This document shows positions 1 to 7,261 of a DNA stretch of 13,445 nt, piece by piece (the first letter of the stretch is position 1; every line of letters begins with the position of its first letter). The DNA lies in the NCBI GenBank assembly GCA_013695175.1, contig JACDAZ010000356.1, positions 1-13,445 of the forward strand, given 5' to 3'. The position numbers and the translations under genes were made by a program. This DNA is from Flavisolibacter sp. Lineage in GTDB: Bacteria; Bacteroidota; Bacteroidia; Chitinophagales; Chitinophagaceae. The notes under the pieces are model-generated. The model was not told the origin of the DNA. It saw only the letters and a list, made by a program, of their open reading frames with translations, and did not search any database.

Positions 1-509
1 GCATAAGCCAATAAGAGACCCATGGCACCAGTGACAAAAAATATTACAATCATTTGAATGACATTCCCGAAAATTTCCATGGAAAACCAGTGATAGATCC
101 CAAAGGCAATAGATGAAATTGCAATGGCAATAGCAGGTCCGGCTTTTTTGATCAGTATATATAAAAGAACACCTCTAAAAATAAGTTCTTCAAATAAAAC
201 AGATTTTATATTCCACCATACACCTGACAAAATGAGTAAGGAAGAAATATTTGGATTTAATATCCATTCTTCTTTACCAAAGTACATTCTCAATATGTAG
301 CCTGATGTACAAAAAATTGCTGTAACTAAAAGGAAAATGGCAAAATACAACAATCGGTGTTTCGTTGGAAAAAATCCAAGAACACCCAGGTGTTTTTTTT
401 CACAAAGCCAAATGATAAGCCATGAGACAGCTAACTGTACAATGATTCCTAACATAATGCAGTAAATAAATAGTAACTTTTTTGTTAAATGGGTGAAACT
501 AAATAGCAT
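1..509 (-). CDS. CPBP-family intramembrane metalloprotease (partial, C-terminus outside window)
   Basis: About 169 residues are visible and the gene runs off the left edge. The frame was read directly from the minus strand. The key signature is FEELIFRG near residues 106-113: the two Glu (E107, E108) and R112 form the EExxxR motif of the CPBP/Abi family of membrane-embedded proteases. A second motif, FGIYH (F136 to H140), fits the FxxxH motif. Hydrophobic stretches lie at about residues 12-35, 52-70, 90-106 and 113-135, as expected of a multi-spanning membrane protein. The start at 509 (MLFSFTHL) is the only ATG before the upstream stop codon near 556; a second ATG at 455 would shorten the first helix. 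No Shine-Dalgarno site is visible. Roles in this family range from prenyl-protein processing to bacteriocin self-immunity, and nothing here points to one substrate. The last family motif would lie beyond the window. Confidence 0.8.
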   Translation of the reverse strand, partial: MLFSFTHLTKKLLFIYCIMLGIIVQLAVSWLIIWLCEKKHLGVLGFFPTKHRLLYFAIFLLVTAIFCTSGYILRMYFGKEEWILNPNISSLLILSGVWWNIKSVLFEELIFRGVLLYILIKKAGPAIAIAISSIAFGIYHWFSMEIFGNVIQMIVIFFVTGAMGLLLAY

Positions 510-570
510 TAAACGGATTAAGACTAAAGCAATTTTTAAGTGGAAATAAATTTCTTATGAATTCATTTCA

Positions 571-745
571 CTACAGATCCTGCACTTTCATTTCTAAACT
601 CCAATTTGGAATTTCAACATTTAGCTTACATCCTTATCAGAGTGAAGAAATAATACTCATTCTGCCACCGAAAAACGCTGCACGGTTTTCAATATTATTA
701 CACTATTATTTTGCTTATACATTCATTTCAAAGCTATAGCATTTG
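571..745 (-). pseudogene. Decayed 3' end of a sensor histidine kinase gene (paralogue of the one at 2399-3856)
   Basis: Read on the minus strand, this stretch encodes NIENRAAFFGGRMSIISS, then two in-frame stops (TGA TAA), then GCKLNVEIPNWSLEMKVQDL and a stop. The intact kinase ends NIEKRAEFFGGRMSIISS, PGQ, GCKLNVEIPN and EMKTERL, so this is the ATP-binding G-box and C-terminal tail of a sister gene. Similarity continues upstream with small indels (GCTTTGAAATGA here against GCTTTGATATGA) and fades around 745. Nothing of the PAS, HisKA_3 or receiver parts is recognisable in the remaining bases before the MBL gene. The apparent plus-strand ORF at 557-739 is only the antisense shadow of this relic and should not be called a gene. 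Confidence 0.88.
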
Positions 746-911
746 TCAATGGCTAAATTTCCTTCTTTGTTGTTCATAATCAAAATATTAATCATCAAAT
801 TTACATTCAGCCAGTAAATCCTATTTACACCACCTGTGTTTTGAAAATTACCATTCCTGTAATAAATATACCATTTGGAATAAGAGCGTGTATTTTAATC
901 CAAAGTCAAAT

Positions 912-2336
912 ATGAAATCATCCTTATTATACTTGTTTTTATTAATTTCTTTTTCAAGTTCTGCACAATCAGCCCGGGAGTATCTACAAACAGCGGTTCA
1001 TGCTTATGGTCCATGGCAATCTGTACAAACTTTTAGTTACGGGCTAGAAGGTTATCGCATTGCTGTAGCACAGGGAAAAACATATAAAAGTGGTGAGAAA
1101 CAACATTATTTTAATACTAAAACTTTCGACTACTCTTCTAATAAAGCATTTGAACAAAATACCAATATATTTCCCGGTGGCTGGGTCTTTAAATTCGCAA
1201 ACATGGCAATTGACACAACTTTTTATAGTTGGGATATTGATCAAAACAGGGGAGGTAAAATTTTAAATAAAGGAGGGGCAGCACAGGCTAAGCAGATTTA
1301 TAATTTCAGGAATAATCAAATACCATATTACCGTGTACAGGAAATTAATGAAACGACAGATTCACTTGTTTTACTTCCAAAAGAAGGTGCGCTAACGCGT
1401 ATACAACGTTTTCCTGCAACAGGCAATCCCATAGTGTACACTTTCGATACAACAAATAAATTAATATCAGTAGATGCGCCTGCTTCAAAACAAAGACTTG
1501 TTTTTTCTGACTATGTGTCGGTAAATGGCTTTACCAATTCAGCTACAGTAACTTTATTTATAGATGATGCTTTGGCTACCGAAGAAAAAATTAAAAACTG
1601 GAATTATAATTTCACTCCTGCACAAAACCAGTTTAACATTCCCGAGGGTTATACACAAACTGTACGAGGAGCTATTTCGGTTTCAGAAATTGCAAAAGAT
1701 GTTTTTCTAATTGATAATATTGGTGGAGACAGAAATGTACTGTTTGTGAATATGGATGAATATATTGTAGTAATTGAGGCCCCATTGTCTTCTGAAACAT
1801 CAAAGGATATTTTAAAACGTATAAAAGAAACGATTCCCGGAAAGCCTGTTAAATATGTTTTTGCAACTCATTTTCATTCAGATCATACCGGAGGATTAAG
1901 ACAATATGCTTTTGAAGATGCTATACTTTTAATGGCTGAAAACACAACTGCATATGTAAATGATTTATTGGGAGGACAACAAAAGGATGATTTTGGCAAA
2001 AGCGGAAAGAAAGCAGATATTCAGACATTCAGGAATATGTTGGAATTAAAGGATAAAAATCATCATATTATTTTTTATGAAGTACCTAATACACATGCAG
2101 ATGGAATGGCATTGGCATATTTTCCAAAAGAAAAAATAATTTACCAGGGCGATCTTCTTTCTGTACCACTGGATGGATCATTACCATATAGTGTAAATGT
2201 TATACAGGAAATGCAAGATTTTATTCAAAAAAATAAGATCACATACAACCGTATGGTAGGGCATCATGGATTAAATAATATAACTCCCGAAATGGTAAAG
2301 CAGATTTTAAACAATAAAAAAGAAGTCAAATACTAA
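912..2336 (+). CDS. Secreted MBL-fold (metallo-beta-lactamase superfamily) metallo-hydrolase
   Basis: A 474-residue protein. I chose ATG 912 over the upstream GTG 888 because it starts a clean signal peptide (MKSSLLYLFLLISFSSSAQS) with a likely cleavage site at about residue 20 and no lipobox Cys, so the product is probably periplasmic or secreted. Residues of about 20-255 form an N-terminal region without motifs I recognise. The MBL domain follows from about 260: HFHSDH gives H320, H322, D324 and H325, NTHADG gives H395, YQGD gives D414, and GHHG gives H451/H452. That is a complete two-metal ligand set, so the enzyme should be active. The superfamily includes beta-lactamases, lactonases, sulfatases and quinoprotein-relay-like proteins, and the substrate cannot be read from sequence. 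It is convergent with the downstream kinase gene and lies between that gene and the decayed kinase copy. Confidence 0.88.
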   Translation: MKSSLLYLFLLISFSSSAQSAREYLQTAVHAYGPWQSVQTFSYGLEGYRIAVAQGKTYKSGEKQHYFNTKTFDYSSNKAFEQNTNIFPGGWVFKFANMAIDTTFYSWDIDQNRGGKILNKGGAAQAKQIYNFRNNQIPYYRVQEINETTDSLVLLPKEGALTRIQRFPATGNPIVYTFDTTNKLISVDAPASKQRLVFSDYVSVNGFTNSATVTLFIDDALATEEKIKNWNYNFTPAQNQFNIPEGYTQTVRGAISVSEIAKDVFLIDNIGGDRNVLFVNMDEYIVVIEAPLSSETSKDILKRIKETIPGKPVKYVFATHFHSDHTGGLRQYAFEDAILLMAENTTAYVNDLLGGQQKDDFGKSGKKADIQTFRNMLELKDKNHHIIFYEVPNTHADGMALAYFPKEKIIYQGDLLSVPLDGSLPYSVNVIQEMQDFIQKNKITYNRMVGHHGLNNITPEMVKQILNNKKEVKY

Positions 2337-2398
2337 TTCATTTTTTAAACTAAATTTATCGTGCAACTGCGATCATTTGATTAATGCGTGTTAAAAAT

Positions 2399-3856
2399 TT
2401 ACAGGCGTTCTGTTTTCATTTCTAAATTCCTGTTGGGTATTTCAACATTTAATTTACAACCTTGTCCGGGAGAAGAAATTATACTCATTCTACCGCCAAA
2501 AAACTCTGCACGTTTTTCAATATTTTTTAAACCTATGCCTTTACTTTTTACGCTCATATCAAAGCCTGTACCGTCATCTTCAATAACCAATATCAATGAA
2601 TCTTCAGTGGGTGTAATACTTAAAAGAACATGGGTAGCATTTGCATATTTTAAAATATTATTCAGTTGTTCCTGGATGATCCTGTAAATAGCTAATTTTT
2701 TTTCATCATCAAGTGTTACAAGCTCTTTTTGTTCCGGTAAATTTATTTGAATATTTACCTGACCTCCTGATGACATTTGATCGGCAAGATCATTTAATAC
2801 AACTTCAAACTCAGATTCATCAAATGAAGGCGGAATCATAGCATGAGAAATATTCCTTACTTCAACAATCGCTTCACTGATCGCTTTACTGCCATTATCA
2901 AGATAAGTATTTATGTCACCGGGGTGTGTTTTGGCAGAATCAATCATCATCTTAGCGGCAGCTAATAACTGGTTTATATTATCATGAAGTTCTTTACCAA
3001 TCTCTTCTCTTTCTTTTTCCTGTGCTTTAATGGTTATTTCGCTGATCTGTTTTTGCCTCTCAAGTTCCTGGTTTAATAGCTGGTGCTGCAATTCGGTTAC
3101 TTCTGTTGTATCCTGTACCACACCTGCAATTCTATAAGCAGTTCCATCTTGTTTCCTGAGAATAAGAGCTTTCAGGTTTACAAATCTTGTAGAATCATCA
3201 GGAACAATGATTCTGAAAAAACTGCTAAAGCCTTTTGCATCTCCTTCTATTGCTTCTTCAAATTTTTGACGCAGGTGGGAAAGATCATTGGGGTGAACAA
3301 ATCTTTTTATATCATCAGGATTATGGTAACCGCTTTGCATGCCACATAAAGTTTCTATGGCTTCACTAAAAAAAACTTTATTTTCTTTTACATTGAAATC
3401 CCAGATCACATCTGCAGTAGCTTTTGCAGCCAGTTCAAATCTTTCTCTTACTTCATGATAGGCTTTTTCTACTTTTTGTTTTTCTATAGCTTGTTTAATG
3501 GCAACAGGGAGGCGTTGAAGCTTGTCTTTAAAAATATAATCACTGGCACCCAACTTCATTATTTCTATAGCAAAACCTTCGGTAATCGTATTTGTAATAA
3601 TAATGAAGGGAATAAAGGGGGCTTTTTCATTACGTATTTCTAAAGCACCAACAGAATCAAAATCCGTAAGCTGGTGATCGGCAAGGATAATATCAAACGC
3701 TTTATTCTCCAGCGCATTGATATAAGCTTCTTTATAATCTGTAATTTCCCATTGGCAGTTGATACCGGAATTTTGCAGAAAGCCTGTAATCACTTTTACA
3801 TGCAGCTTATTATCTTCCAGTAGTAGAATATTTAAAACATCAGGAGTATCCAACAT
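2399..3856 (-). CDS. Hybrid sensor histidine kinase: receiver - PAS - HisKA_3 - HATPase
   Basis: A 485-residue cytoplasmic kinase with no membrane helix. Residues 8-125 form a response-regulator receiver with the acidic pair E14/D15, phospho-acceptor D60 (IILADHQL), T88 and K110 (DYIFKD). Residues of about 138-255 form a PAS domain of the PAS_3 type ending in GVVQDTTEVTE, followed by a coiled-coil linker at 255-285. The HisKA_3 dimerisation domain follows, with phospho-acceptor H291 in EIGKELHDNINQL, as in NarX/DegS-type kinases. The ATPase domain has its N-box at QEQLNNILKYANATH (N399/N400) and G-boxes at EDDGTGF (427-432) and GIGL (440-443). Kinases of this class usually signal to a LuxR-type response regulator, and none is in the window, so the partner must be elsewhere. 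The N-terminal receiver suggests input from another kinase. All catalytic residues are present. Confidence 0.92.
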   Translation of the reverse strand: MLDTPDVLNILLLEDNKLHVKVITGFLQNSGINCQWEITDYKEAYINALENKAFDIILADHQLTDFDSVGALEIRNEKAPFIPFIIITNTITEGFAIEIMKLGASDYIFKDKLQRLPVAIKQAIEKQKVEKAYHEVRERFELAAKATADVIWDFNVKENKVFFSEAIETLCGMQSGYHNPDDIKRFVHPNDLSHLRQKFEEAIEGDAKGFSSFFRIIVPDDSTRFVNLKALILRKQDGTAYRIAGVVQDTTEVTELQHQLLNQELERQKQISEITIKAQEKEREEIGKELHDNINQLLAAAKMMIDSAKTHPGDINTYLDNGSKAISEAIVEVRNISHAMIPPSFDESEFEVVLNDLADQMSSGGQVNIQINLPEQKELVTLDDEKKLAIYRIIQEQLNNILKYANATHVLLSITPTEDSLILVIEDDGTGFDMSVKSKGIGLKNIEKRAEFFGGRMSIISSPGQGCKLNVEIPNRNLEMKTERL

Positions 3857-4079
3857 GTTTTTAAATGGTTAAGATTAGCGTCAACTACCGTTAATAAATA
3901 GTCTATAATAATGCCAGATTATTAAAGACTTACATCAAGATAATAAAGTATTTACCAAGTTAGAAAAAATACTAAGTAAACTAACGATACGGGCATTGAA
4001 ATTTTACTACTCTAAGGGTCATAACAGTTATAAATAGCAAATGGTTTCTGATACTAGTCAGGAATAGGTTTAGATGTTA

Positions 4080-4844
4080 TTATACTATAGTTACTTCTAT
4101 GCCCATGCTTTTTATTGTATCAACCATGTGCTGAGAAATACCATTATCAGTTATAATATGTTCAATTTCTTCTATGCCGCATATTTTACCAAAACCTCTT
4201 TTTCCAAATTTTGATGAATCAGCCAGAACAATGGTTTGTTGTGCCGCAGCTATCATTTTGCGGTTTAGCTGTGCTTCCATCATGTTGGAAGTGGTCAATC
4301 CAAAATCAAGGTCAATGCCATCAACGCCTAAAAAAAGTTTGCTGAATGAAAAGTCTTCCAGGATTTTTTCTGCATAAGTGCCGGTGACAGAAGTTGAACT
4401 TTTTCGCAGTATGCCTCCTAATTGAATGATCTCAATTTCTGTATGGCGGGTTAATTCCAGAGCTACATTCAGTGCAGCAGTAATCACGGTAAGATTTCCT
4501 TCCGGTTTTATATTTTTTGCCAGAGATAAAACTGTAGTACCGGAAGCAATTAAAATACAATCATTCGGTACTATAAGCCTGGCAGCTGCAGCACCTATAT
4601 CATATTTTTCATCTGATTTAATCTTAGCTTTTTCATTTACAGGCTTGTCTGCTGTATAAGGATTATCCACCGTTGCACCACCATGGGTACGAAAAAGCAG
4701 GTTTTTTTCTTCCAGCAGCTTCAGATCCTTACGAATGGTTACAGATGAAACGTTTAATGCCTGGCAAAGATCCAGCACATTTACACTGCCTTCAGTTTTA
4801 ATCCTATCTATAATATATTGATGCCGGTCAATTAAGGCGCTCAT
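4080..4844 (-). CDS. DeoR/GlpR-family transcriptional repressor, probable regulator of the glp operon
   Basis: 254 residues, the usual length of the family. Residues 6-57 form the DeoR winged helix-turn-helix; the recognition helix includes VSSVTIRKDLKLLEE and the wing FRTHGGA. Residues of about 75-235 form the DeoR C-terminal effector domain, with IASGTT, QLGGILR, LFLGVDGID and the late DSSKFGKRGF element, which in this family binds a phosphorylated sugar or polyol. The gene is transcribed away from glpD across a 164-bp region with repeated TCGAAA boxes. This divergent arrangement strongly suggests that it represses glpD and the downstream genes, with glycerol-3-phosphate as the likely inducer by analogy with GlpR. 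The start ATG is preceded by AAAAGG four bases upstream, a rare Shine-Dalgarno-like site here. A DeoR member serving another sugar cannot be excluded from sequence alone, but the context favours glycerol. Confidence 0.85.
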   Translation of the reverse strand: MSALIDRHQYIIDRIKTEGSVNVLDLCQALNVSSVTIRKDLKLLEEKNLLFRTHGGATVDNPYTADKPVNEKAKIKSDEKYDIGAAAARLIVPNDCILIASGTTVLSLAKNIKPEGNLTVITAALNVALELTRHTEIEIIQLGGILRKSSTSVTGTYAEKILEDFSFSKLFLGVDGIDLDFGLTTSNMMEAQLNRKMIAAAQQTIVLADSSKFGKRGFGKICGIEEIEHIITDNGISQHMVDTIKSMGIEVTIV

Positions 4845-4884
4845 AGCCTTTTGTATAAAGTTTTATAGATGAGTAAAATAAGCA

Positions 4885-5004
4885 ATTTCGAAATCAAATG
4901 AAGTGATTTCAAGAATTTTGAGATTTGAAATTAAAAAAAAGTTTGTTCGAAATAAAATAAAACCTATTTTGCTTATTAATCCAAATATCGAAACAACTCG
5001 AAAC
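4885..5004. promoter_or_regulatory. Cluster of four TCGAAA(T/C) boxes, candidate DeoR/GlpR operators
   Basis: Four copies of TCGAAAY, all in plus-strand orientation, lie in the divergent region: 4888-4894 (inside the perfect 10-bp palindrome ATTTCGAAAT at 4885-4894), 4947-4953 (with the 6-bp palindrome TTCGAA at 4946-4951), 4988-4994 and 4998-5004. The last two start exactly 10 bp apart, about one helical turn, and the final one ends four bases before the glpD start codon. Known E. coli GlpR operators have a TCG core in an AT-rich setting, so the similarity is suggestive. I did not notice this box at any other gene start in the window. An additional inverted repeat, ATTTCAA (4906-4912) with TTGAAAT (4925-4931), lies between the first two boxes. 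Binding is inferred. Confidence 0.6.
4942..4971 (+). promoter_or_regulatory. Candidate Bacteroidetes-type promoter of the glp operon
   Basis: TTTG at 4942-4945 and TATTTTG at 4965-4971 are separated by 19 bases. They resemble the Bacteroidetes -33 (TTTG) and -7 (TAnnTTTG) elements, the latter one base short of the consensus. Transcription would start near 4977-4980, leaving a leader of about 30 bases. One TCGAAA box sits directly after the -33 element and two lie in the leader, which suits a repressor that blocks initiation. Confidence 0.45.
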
Positions 5005-5008
5005 TTAA

Positions 5009-6640
5009 ATGAAATCCTCTCTTATTTTTAAAACTGCAAGGGAAAATCAACTTCAACAATTGGAAGATACTCTGCTTACCTGGGATGTATTGGTGATTGG
5101 AGGTGGCGCCACAGGTTTGGGAATAGCACTTGATGCTATTAGCCGTGGTTACAAAACACTTTTAGTAGAACAATCAGATTTTGCAAAAGGTACTTCAAGC
5201 CGCAGTACAAAATTGATACATGGCGGAGTGAGATACCTGGCTCAAGGTGATGTAAGACTGGTAAGGGAAGCCAGTATTGAAAGAGGATTATTATGCAGAA
5301 ATGCCCCTCATCTGGTAAAAAACCAGCCTTTTATTATTCCTGTTTATTCCATCTGGGATAAATATAAATATACCATTGGACTGAAATTATATGATTGGAT
5401 TGCAGGAAAACTTTCTCTGGGTTCTTCAGTTTTTATATCACGTCAACAAACACTTGAAGCATTACCGGGTATCAAACAAGATGGATTGCTGGGAGGTGTA
5501 AGATACCAGGATGGCCAGTTTGACGATGCAAGGCTGGCAATAAACCTGGCACAAACAATCATTGAAAAAGGAGGCACTGCATTGAATTATGTAAGGGTGA
5601 GGGATCTTATAAAAGATCAAAATAAAATAAAAGGCGCTATACTGCAGGATGTGGAAAATGATAAGCTATATGAAGTAAACGCACGTGCCATAATAAATGC
5701 AACTGGTGTTTTTGTTGATGATATTCTTCGGATGGATAATCCTTCTGCTCAAAAAACTATTTGTGTAAGCCAGGGAATTCATGTTGTATTAGATAAAAAA
5801 TTTTTTCCGGCACAATATGCACTCATGATACCTAAAACAAGTGATGGAAGGGTATTGTTTGCTGTACCCTGGCATAATAAATTGATTTTGGGCACTACCG
5901 ATACGCCGGTTGCTGAAGCTTCTCTTGAGCCAAAGGCAATGGAGGAGGAAATAGATTTTATACTGGAGACTGCAGGAGAGTTTCTAACAGTAAAGCCTGA
6001 ACGAAAAGATATACTTAGCATATTTGCAGGTTTACGGCCACTGGCGGCGCCAAAAAAAGACAGCGATACCACCAAAGAAATATCCCGTTCTCATAAAATA
6101 ACCACATCACCTTCTGGACTTTTTACAATGCTTGGTGGCAAATGGACCACTTTCCGAAAGATGGGAGAAGACATGATGGATCATATTGAAAAATATTCAG
6201 GTTGGAAGCGTAGAAAATCCAGGTCTGCATCTATAAAAATTCACGGTGCTGCACCTTCAAACGGTATATCTGATCCACTTGACTATTATGGAAGCGATGC
6301 AGCGTTTATAAAACAACATATGAATGGTTCTTCCGGTCAATGGATTTCACCTGCATTACATATTCATAAAGAACAAGTGCGATGGGCAGTGGAGCATGAA
6401 ATGGCAAGAACTTTAGAAGATGTGCTGTCGAGACGTACAAGAGCTTTATTACTGGATGCTGCAGAAAGTATTCGCATTGCAGAAACGGTAGCAAGGTATA
6501 TGGCTGAATTACTTAAAAAAGATGAATTATGGATACTGCAACAATTAGAAAAATATAAAAATTTGGCAAGTCAATATTTGTATCAAAACAAACAAACCGG
6601 TGCAGTTTATGAATTGAACAAGGGTTTGAATGCTATATAA
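5009..6640 (+). CDS. glpD: FAD-dependent glycerol-3-phosphate dehydrogenase
   Basis: 543 residues. It oxidises sn-glycerol-3-phosphate to dihydroxyacetone phosphate and passes electrons to the quinone pool, acting at the inner face of the cytoplasmic membrane. The N-terminal FAD dinucleotide-binding motif is VIGGGATGLGIA (GGGATG at residues 31-36). The family signature GTSSRSTKLIHGGVRYL follows at 61-77. GGKWTTFR at about 376-383 matches the substrate and FAD contact loop of GlpD/GlpA proteins. The C-terminal DAO_C-type helical domain includes VRWAVEHEMARTLEDVLSRR. It is somewhat longer than the E. coli enzyme of about 500 residues. It is the first gene of the plus-strand glp operon, and its 3' end overlaps the start codon of the decayed glpT. 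The start ATG follows TCGAAACTTAA directly, with no Shine-Dalgarno site, as is usual in Bacteroidetes. Confidence 0.96.
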   Translation: MKSSLIFKTARENQLQQLEDTLLTWDVLVIGGGATGLGIALDAISRGYKTLLVEQSDFAKGTSSRSTKLIHGGVRYLAQGDVRLVREASIERGLLCRNAPHLVKNQPFIIPVYSIWDKYKYTIGLKLYDWIAGKLSLGSSVFISRQQTLEALPGIKQDGLLGGVRYQDGQFDDARLAINLAQTIIEKGGTALNYVRVRDLIKDQNKIKGAILQDVENDKLYEVNARAIINATGVFVDDILRMDNPSAQKTICVSQGIHVVLDKKFFPAQYALMIPKTSDGRVLFAVPWHNKLILGTTDTPVAEASLEPKAMEEEIDFILETAGEFLTVKPERKDILSIFAGLRPLAAPKKDSDTTKEISRSHKITTSPSGLFTMLGGKWTTFRKMGEDMMDHIEKYSGWKRRKSRSASIKIHGAAPSNGISDPLDYYGSDAAFIKQHMNGSSGQWISPALHIHKEQVRWAVEHEMARTLEDVLSRRTRALLLDAAESIRIAETVARYMAELLKKDELWILQQLEKYKNLASQYLYQNKQTGAVYELNKGLNAI

Positions 6641-7106
6641 TGATGAAAATGCTGAAACCTCCGGCCATAAACCGCAAGTAGTTGAGGAGAGAATAGATCC
6701 TGATTACCGCAAACGGAGAATGCAGGTTTTCCTGGCATTTTCATTGGTTATGCAGGCTATTACCTGGTAAGAAGAATTTCTAAATGGTCATACCCGATCT
6801 TATTGAGCAGGGATATTCAAAAGGTGAACTTGGCGTAGCGCTTTCAGCAATTTCTATTTCTTATGGCATTGATTCAACAGCATATAATGAAAAACATGAA
6901 GAGGAGCTAACCACTAGACAGATTTTAAAAAAGCTGTAGGTACCGCGGCTGGTTTAACTGGTTTATTTGGGTACCTGGGTGGTGCATTATTTGCCAATGC
7001 GGCCATGGGATATGTGGTTGAATATTGGGGTTGGAATGGAGGTTTTATCATTCTTTCGACTACCTGCTTCCTTGCCATTTTATTTACAGCCTTTACATGG
7101 CGAAAA
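6630..7106 (+). pseudogene. glpT: Remnant of glycerol-3-phosphate antiporter gene glpT (frameshifted, internal deletion)
   Basis: Pieces of a GlpT-type major facilitator protein appear in order but in different frames. From ATG 6630, overlapping the last 11 bases of glpD, the frame reads KPQVVEERIDPDYRKRRMQVFL. Near 6734 one base is lost and the text continues as GIFIGYAGYYLVRRIS. Near 6770-6785 it shifts again to MVIPDLIEQGYSKGELGVAL, ending at SYG near 6867. The next recognisable piece, from 6921, is DFKKAVGTAAGLTGLFGYLG followed by NAAMGYVVEYWGWNGGF, which belongs to the last two helices of GlpT (compare the GTAAGFTGLFGYLGG region of the E. coli protein). Roughly two thirds of a ~450-residue transporter is deleted. 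The product cannot work. The overlapping start shows it was once translated in the same operon. Confidence 0.88.
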
Positions 7107-7240
7107 TGTTTACCTGGTTGATCTGCATCCGCATTTTTCTAATGAACAAGGCAAACTAAATAAAAATTTTACGATGTATGGTCTGCATCTGAATGCAGAA
7201 GGGTATAAATTGTGGAAGCATGTATTGGGACAGGGCAGGT
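7105..7240 (+). pseudogene. C-terminal stub of an SGNH/GDSL-family hydrolase, joined to the glpT relic
   Basis: The frame reads NVYLVDLHPHFSNEQGK followed by a spacer and GLHLNAEGYKLWK. This is the typical end of SGNH/GDSL esterases, where a D-x-x-H pair (usually DGLHLN) supplies two of the catalytic triad residues. Here the Asp is replaced by Tyr (TAT at 7177-7179) while the His (CAT at 7186-7188) remains. The Ser-bearing N-terminal half is absent: upstream sequence is the glpT relic, with a junction at about 7101-7108. Open sequence runs on in this frame to a stop at 7309-7311, inside the next gene. A gene finder may call 6967-7311 as a hypothetical protein, but that ORF is out-of-frame glpT sequence fused to this stub. 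Confidence 0.72.
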
Positions 7241-7261
7241 GCCTCACTAAAAAAGATAAAA

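Noticed and set aside
557..739. Plus-strand ORF of 60 residues
   Set aside because: It is the antisense of the decayed kinase 3' end. Its resemblance to the ORF at 2388-2687 arises because that one is antisense of the intact kinase.
912..2336. Calling the MBL-fold gene a beta-lactamase resistance gene
   Set aside because: The metal ligands are shared by the whole superfamily, and nothing else in the sequence points to beta-lactams.
5779..6075. Minus-strand ORF inside glpD
   Set aside because: It is a shadow of the glpD reading frame with no motifs of its own.
7193..7261. N-terminal extension of the phosphodiesterase
   Set aside because: It would translate SGNH relic sequence and hide the lipoprotein signal that begins at 7262.
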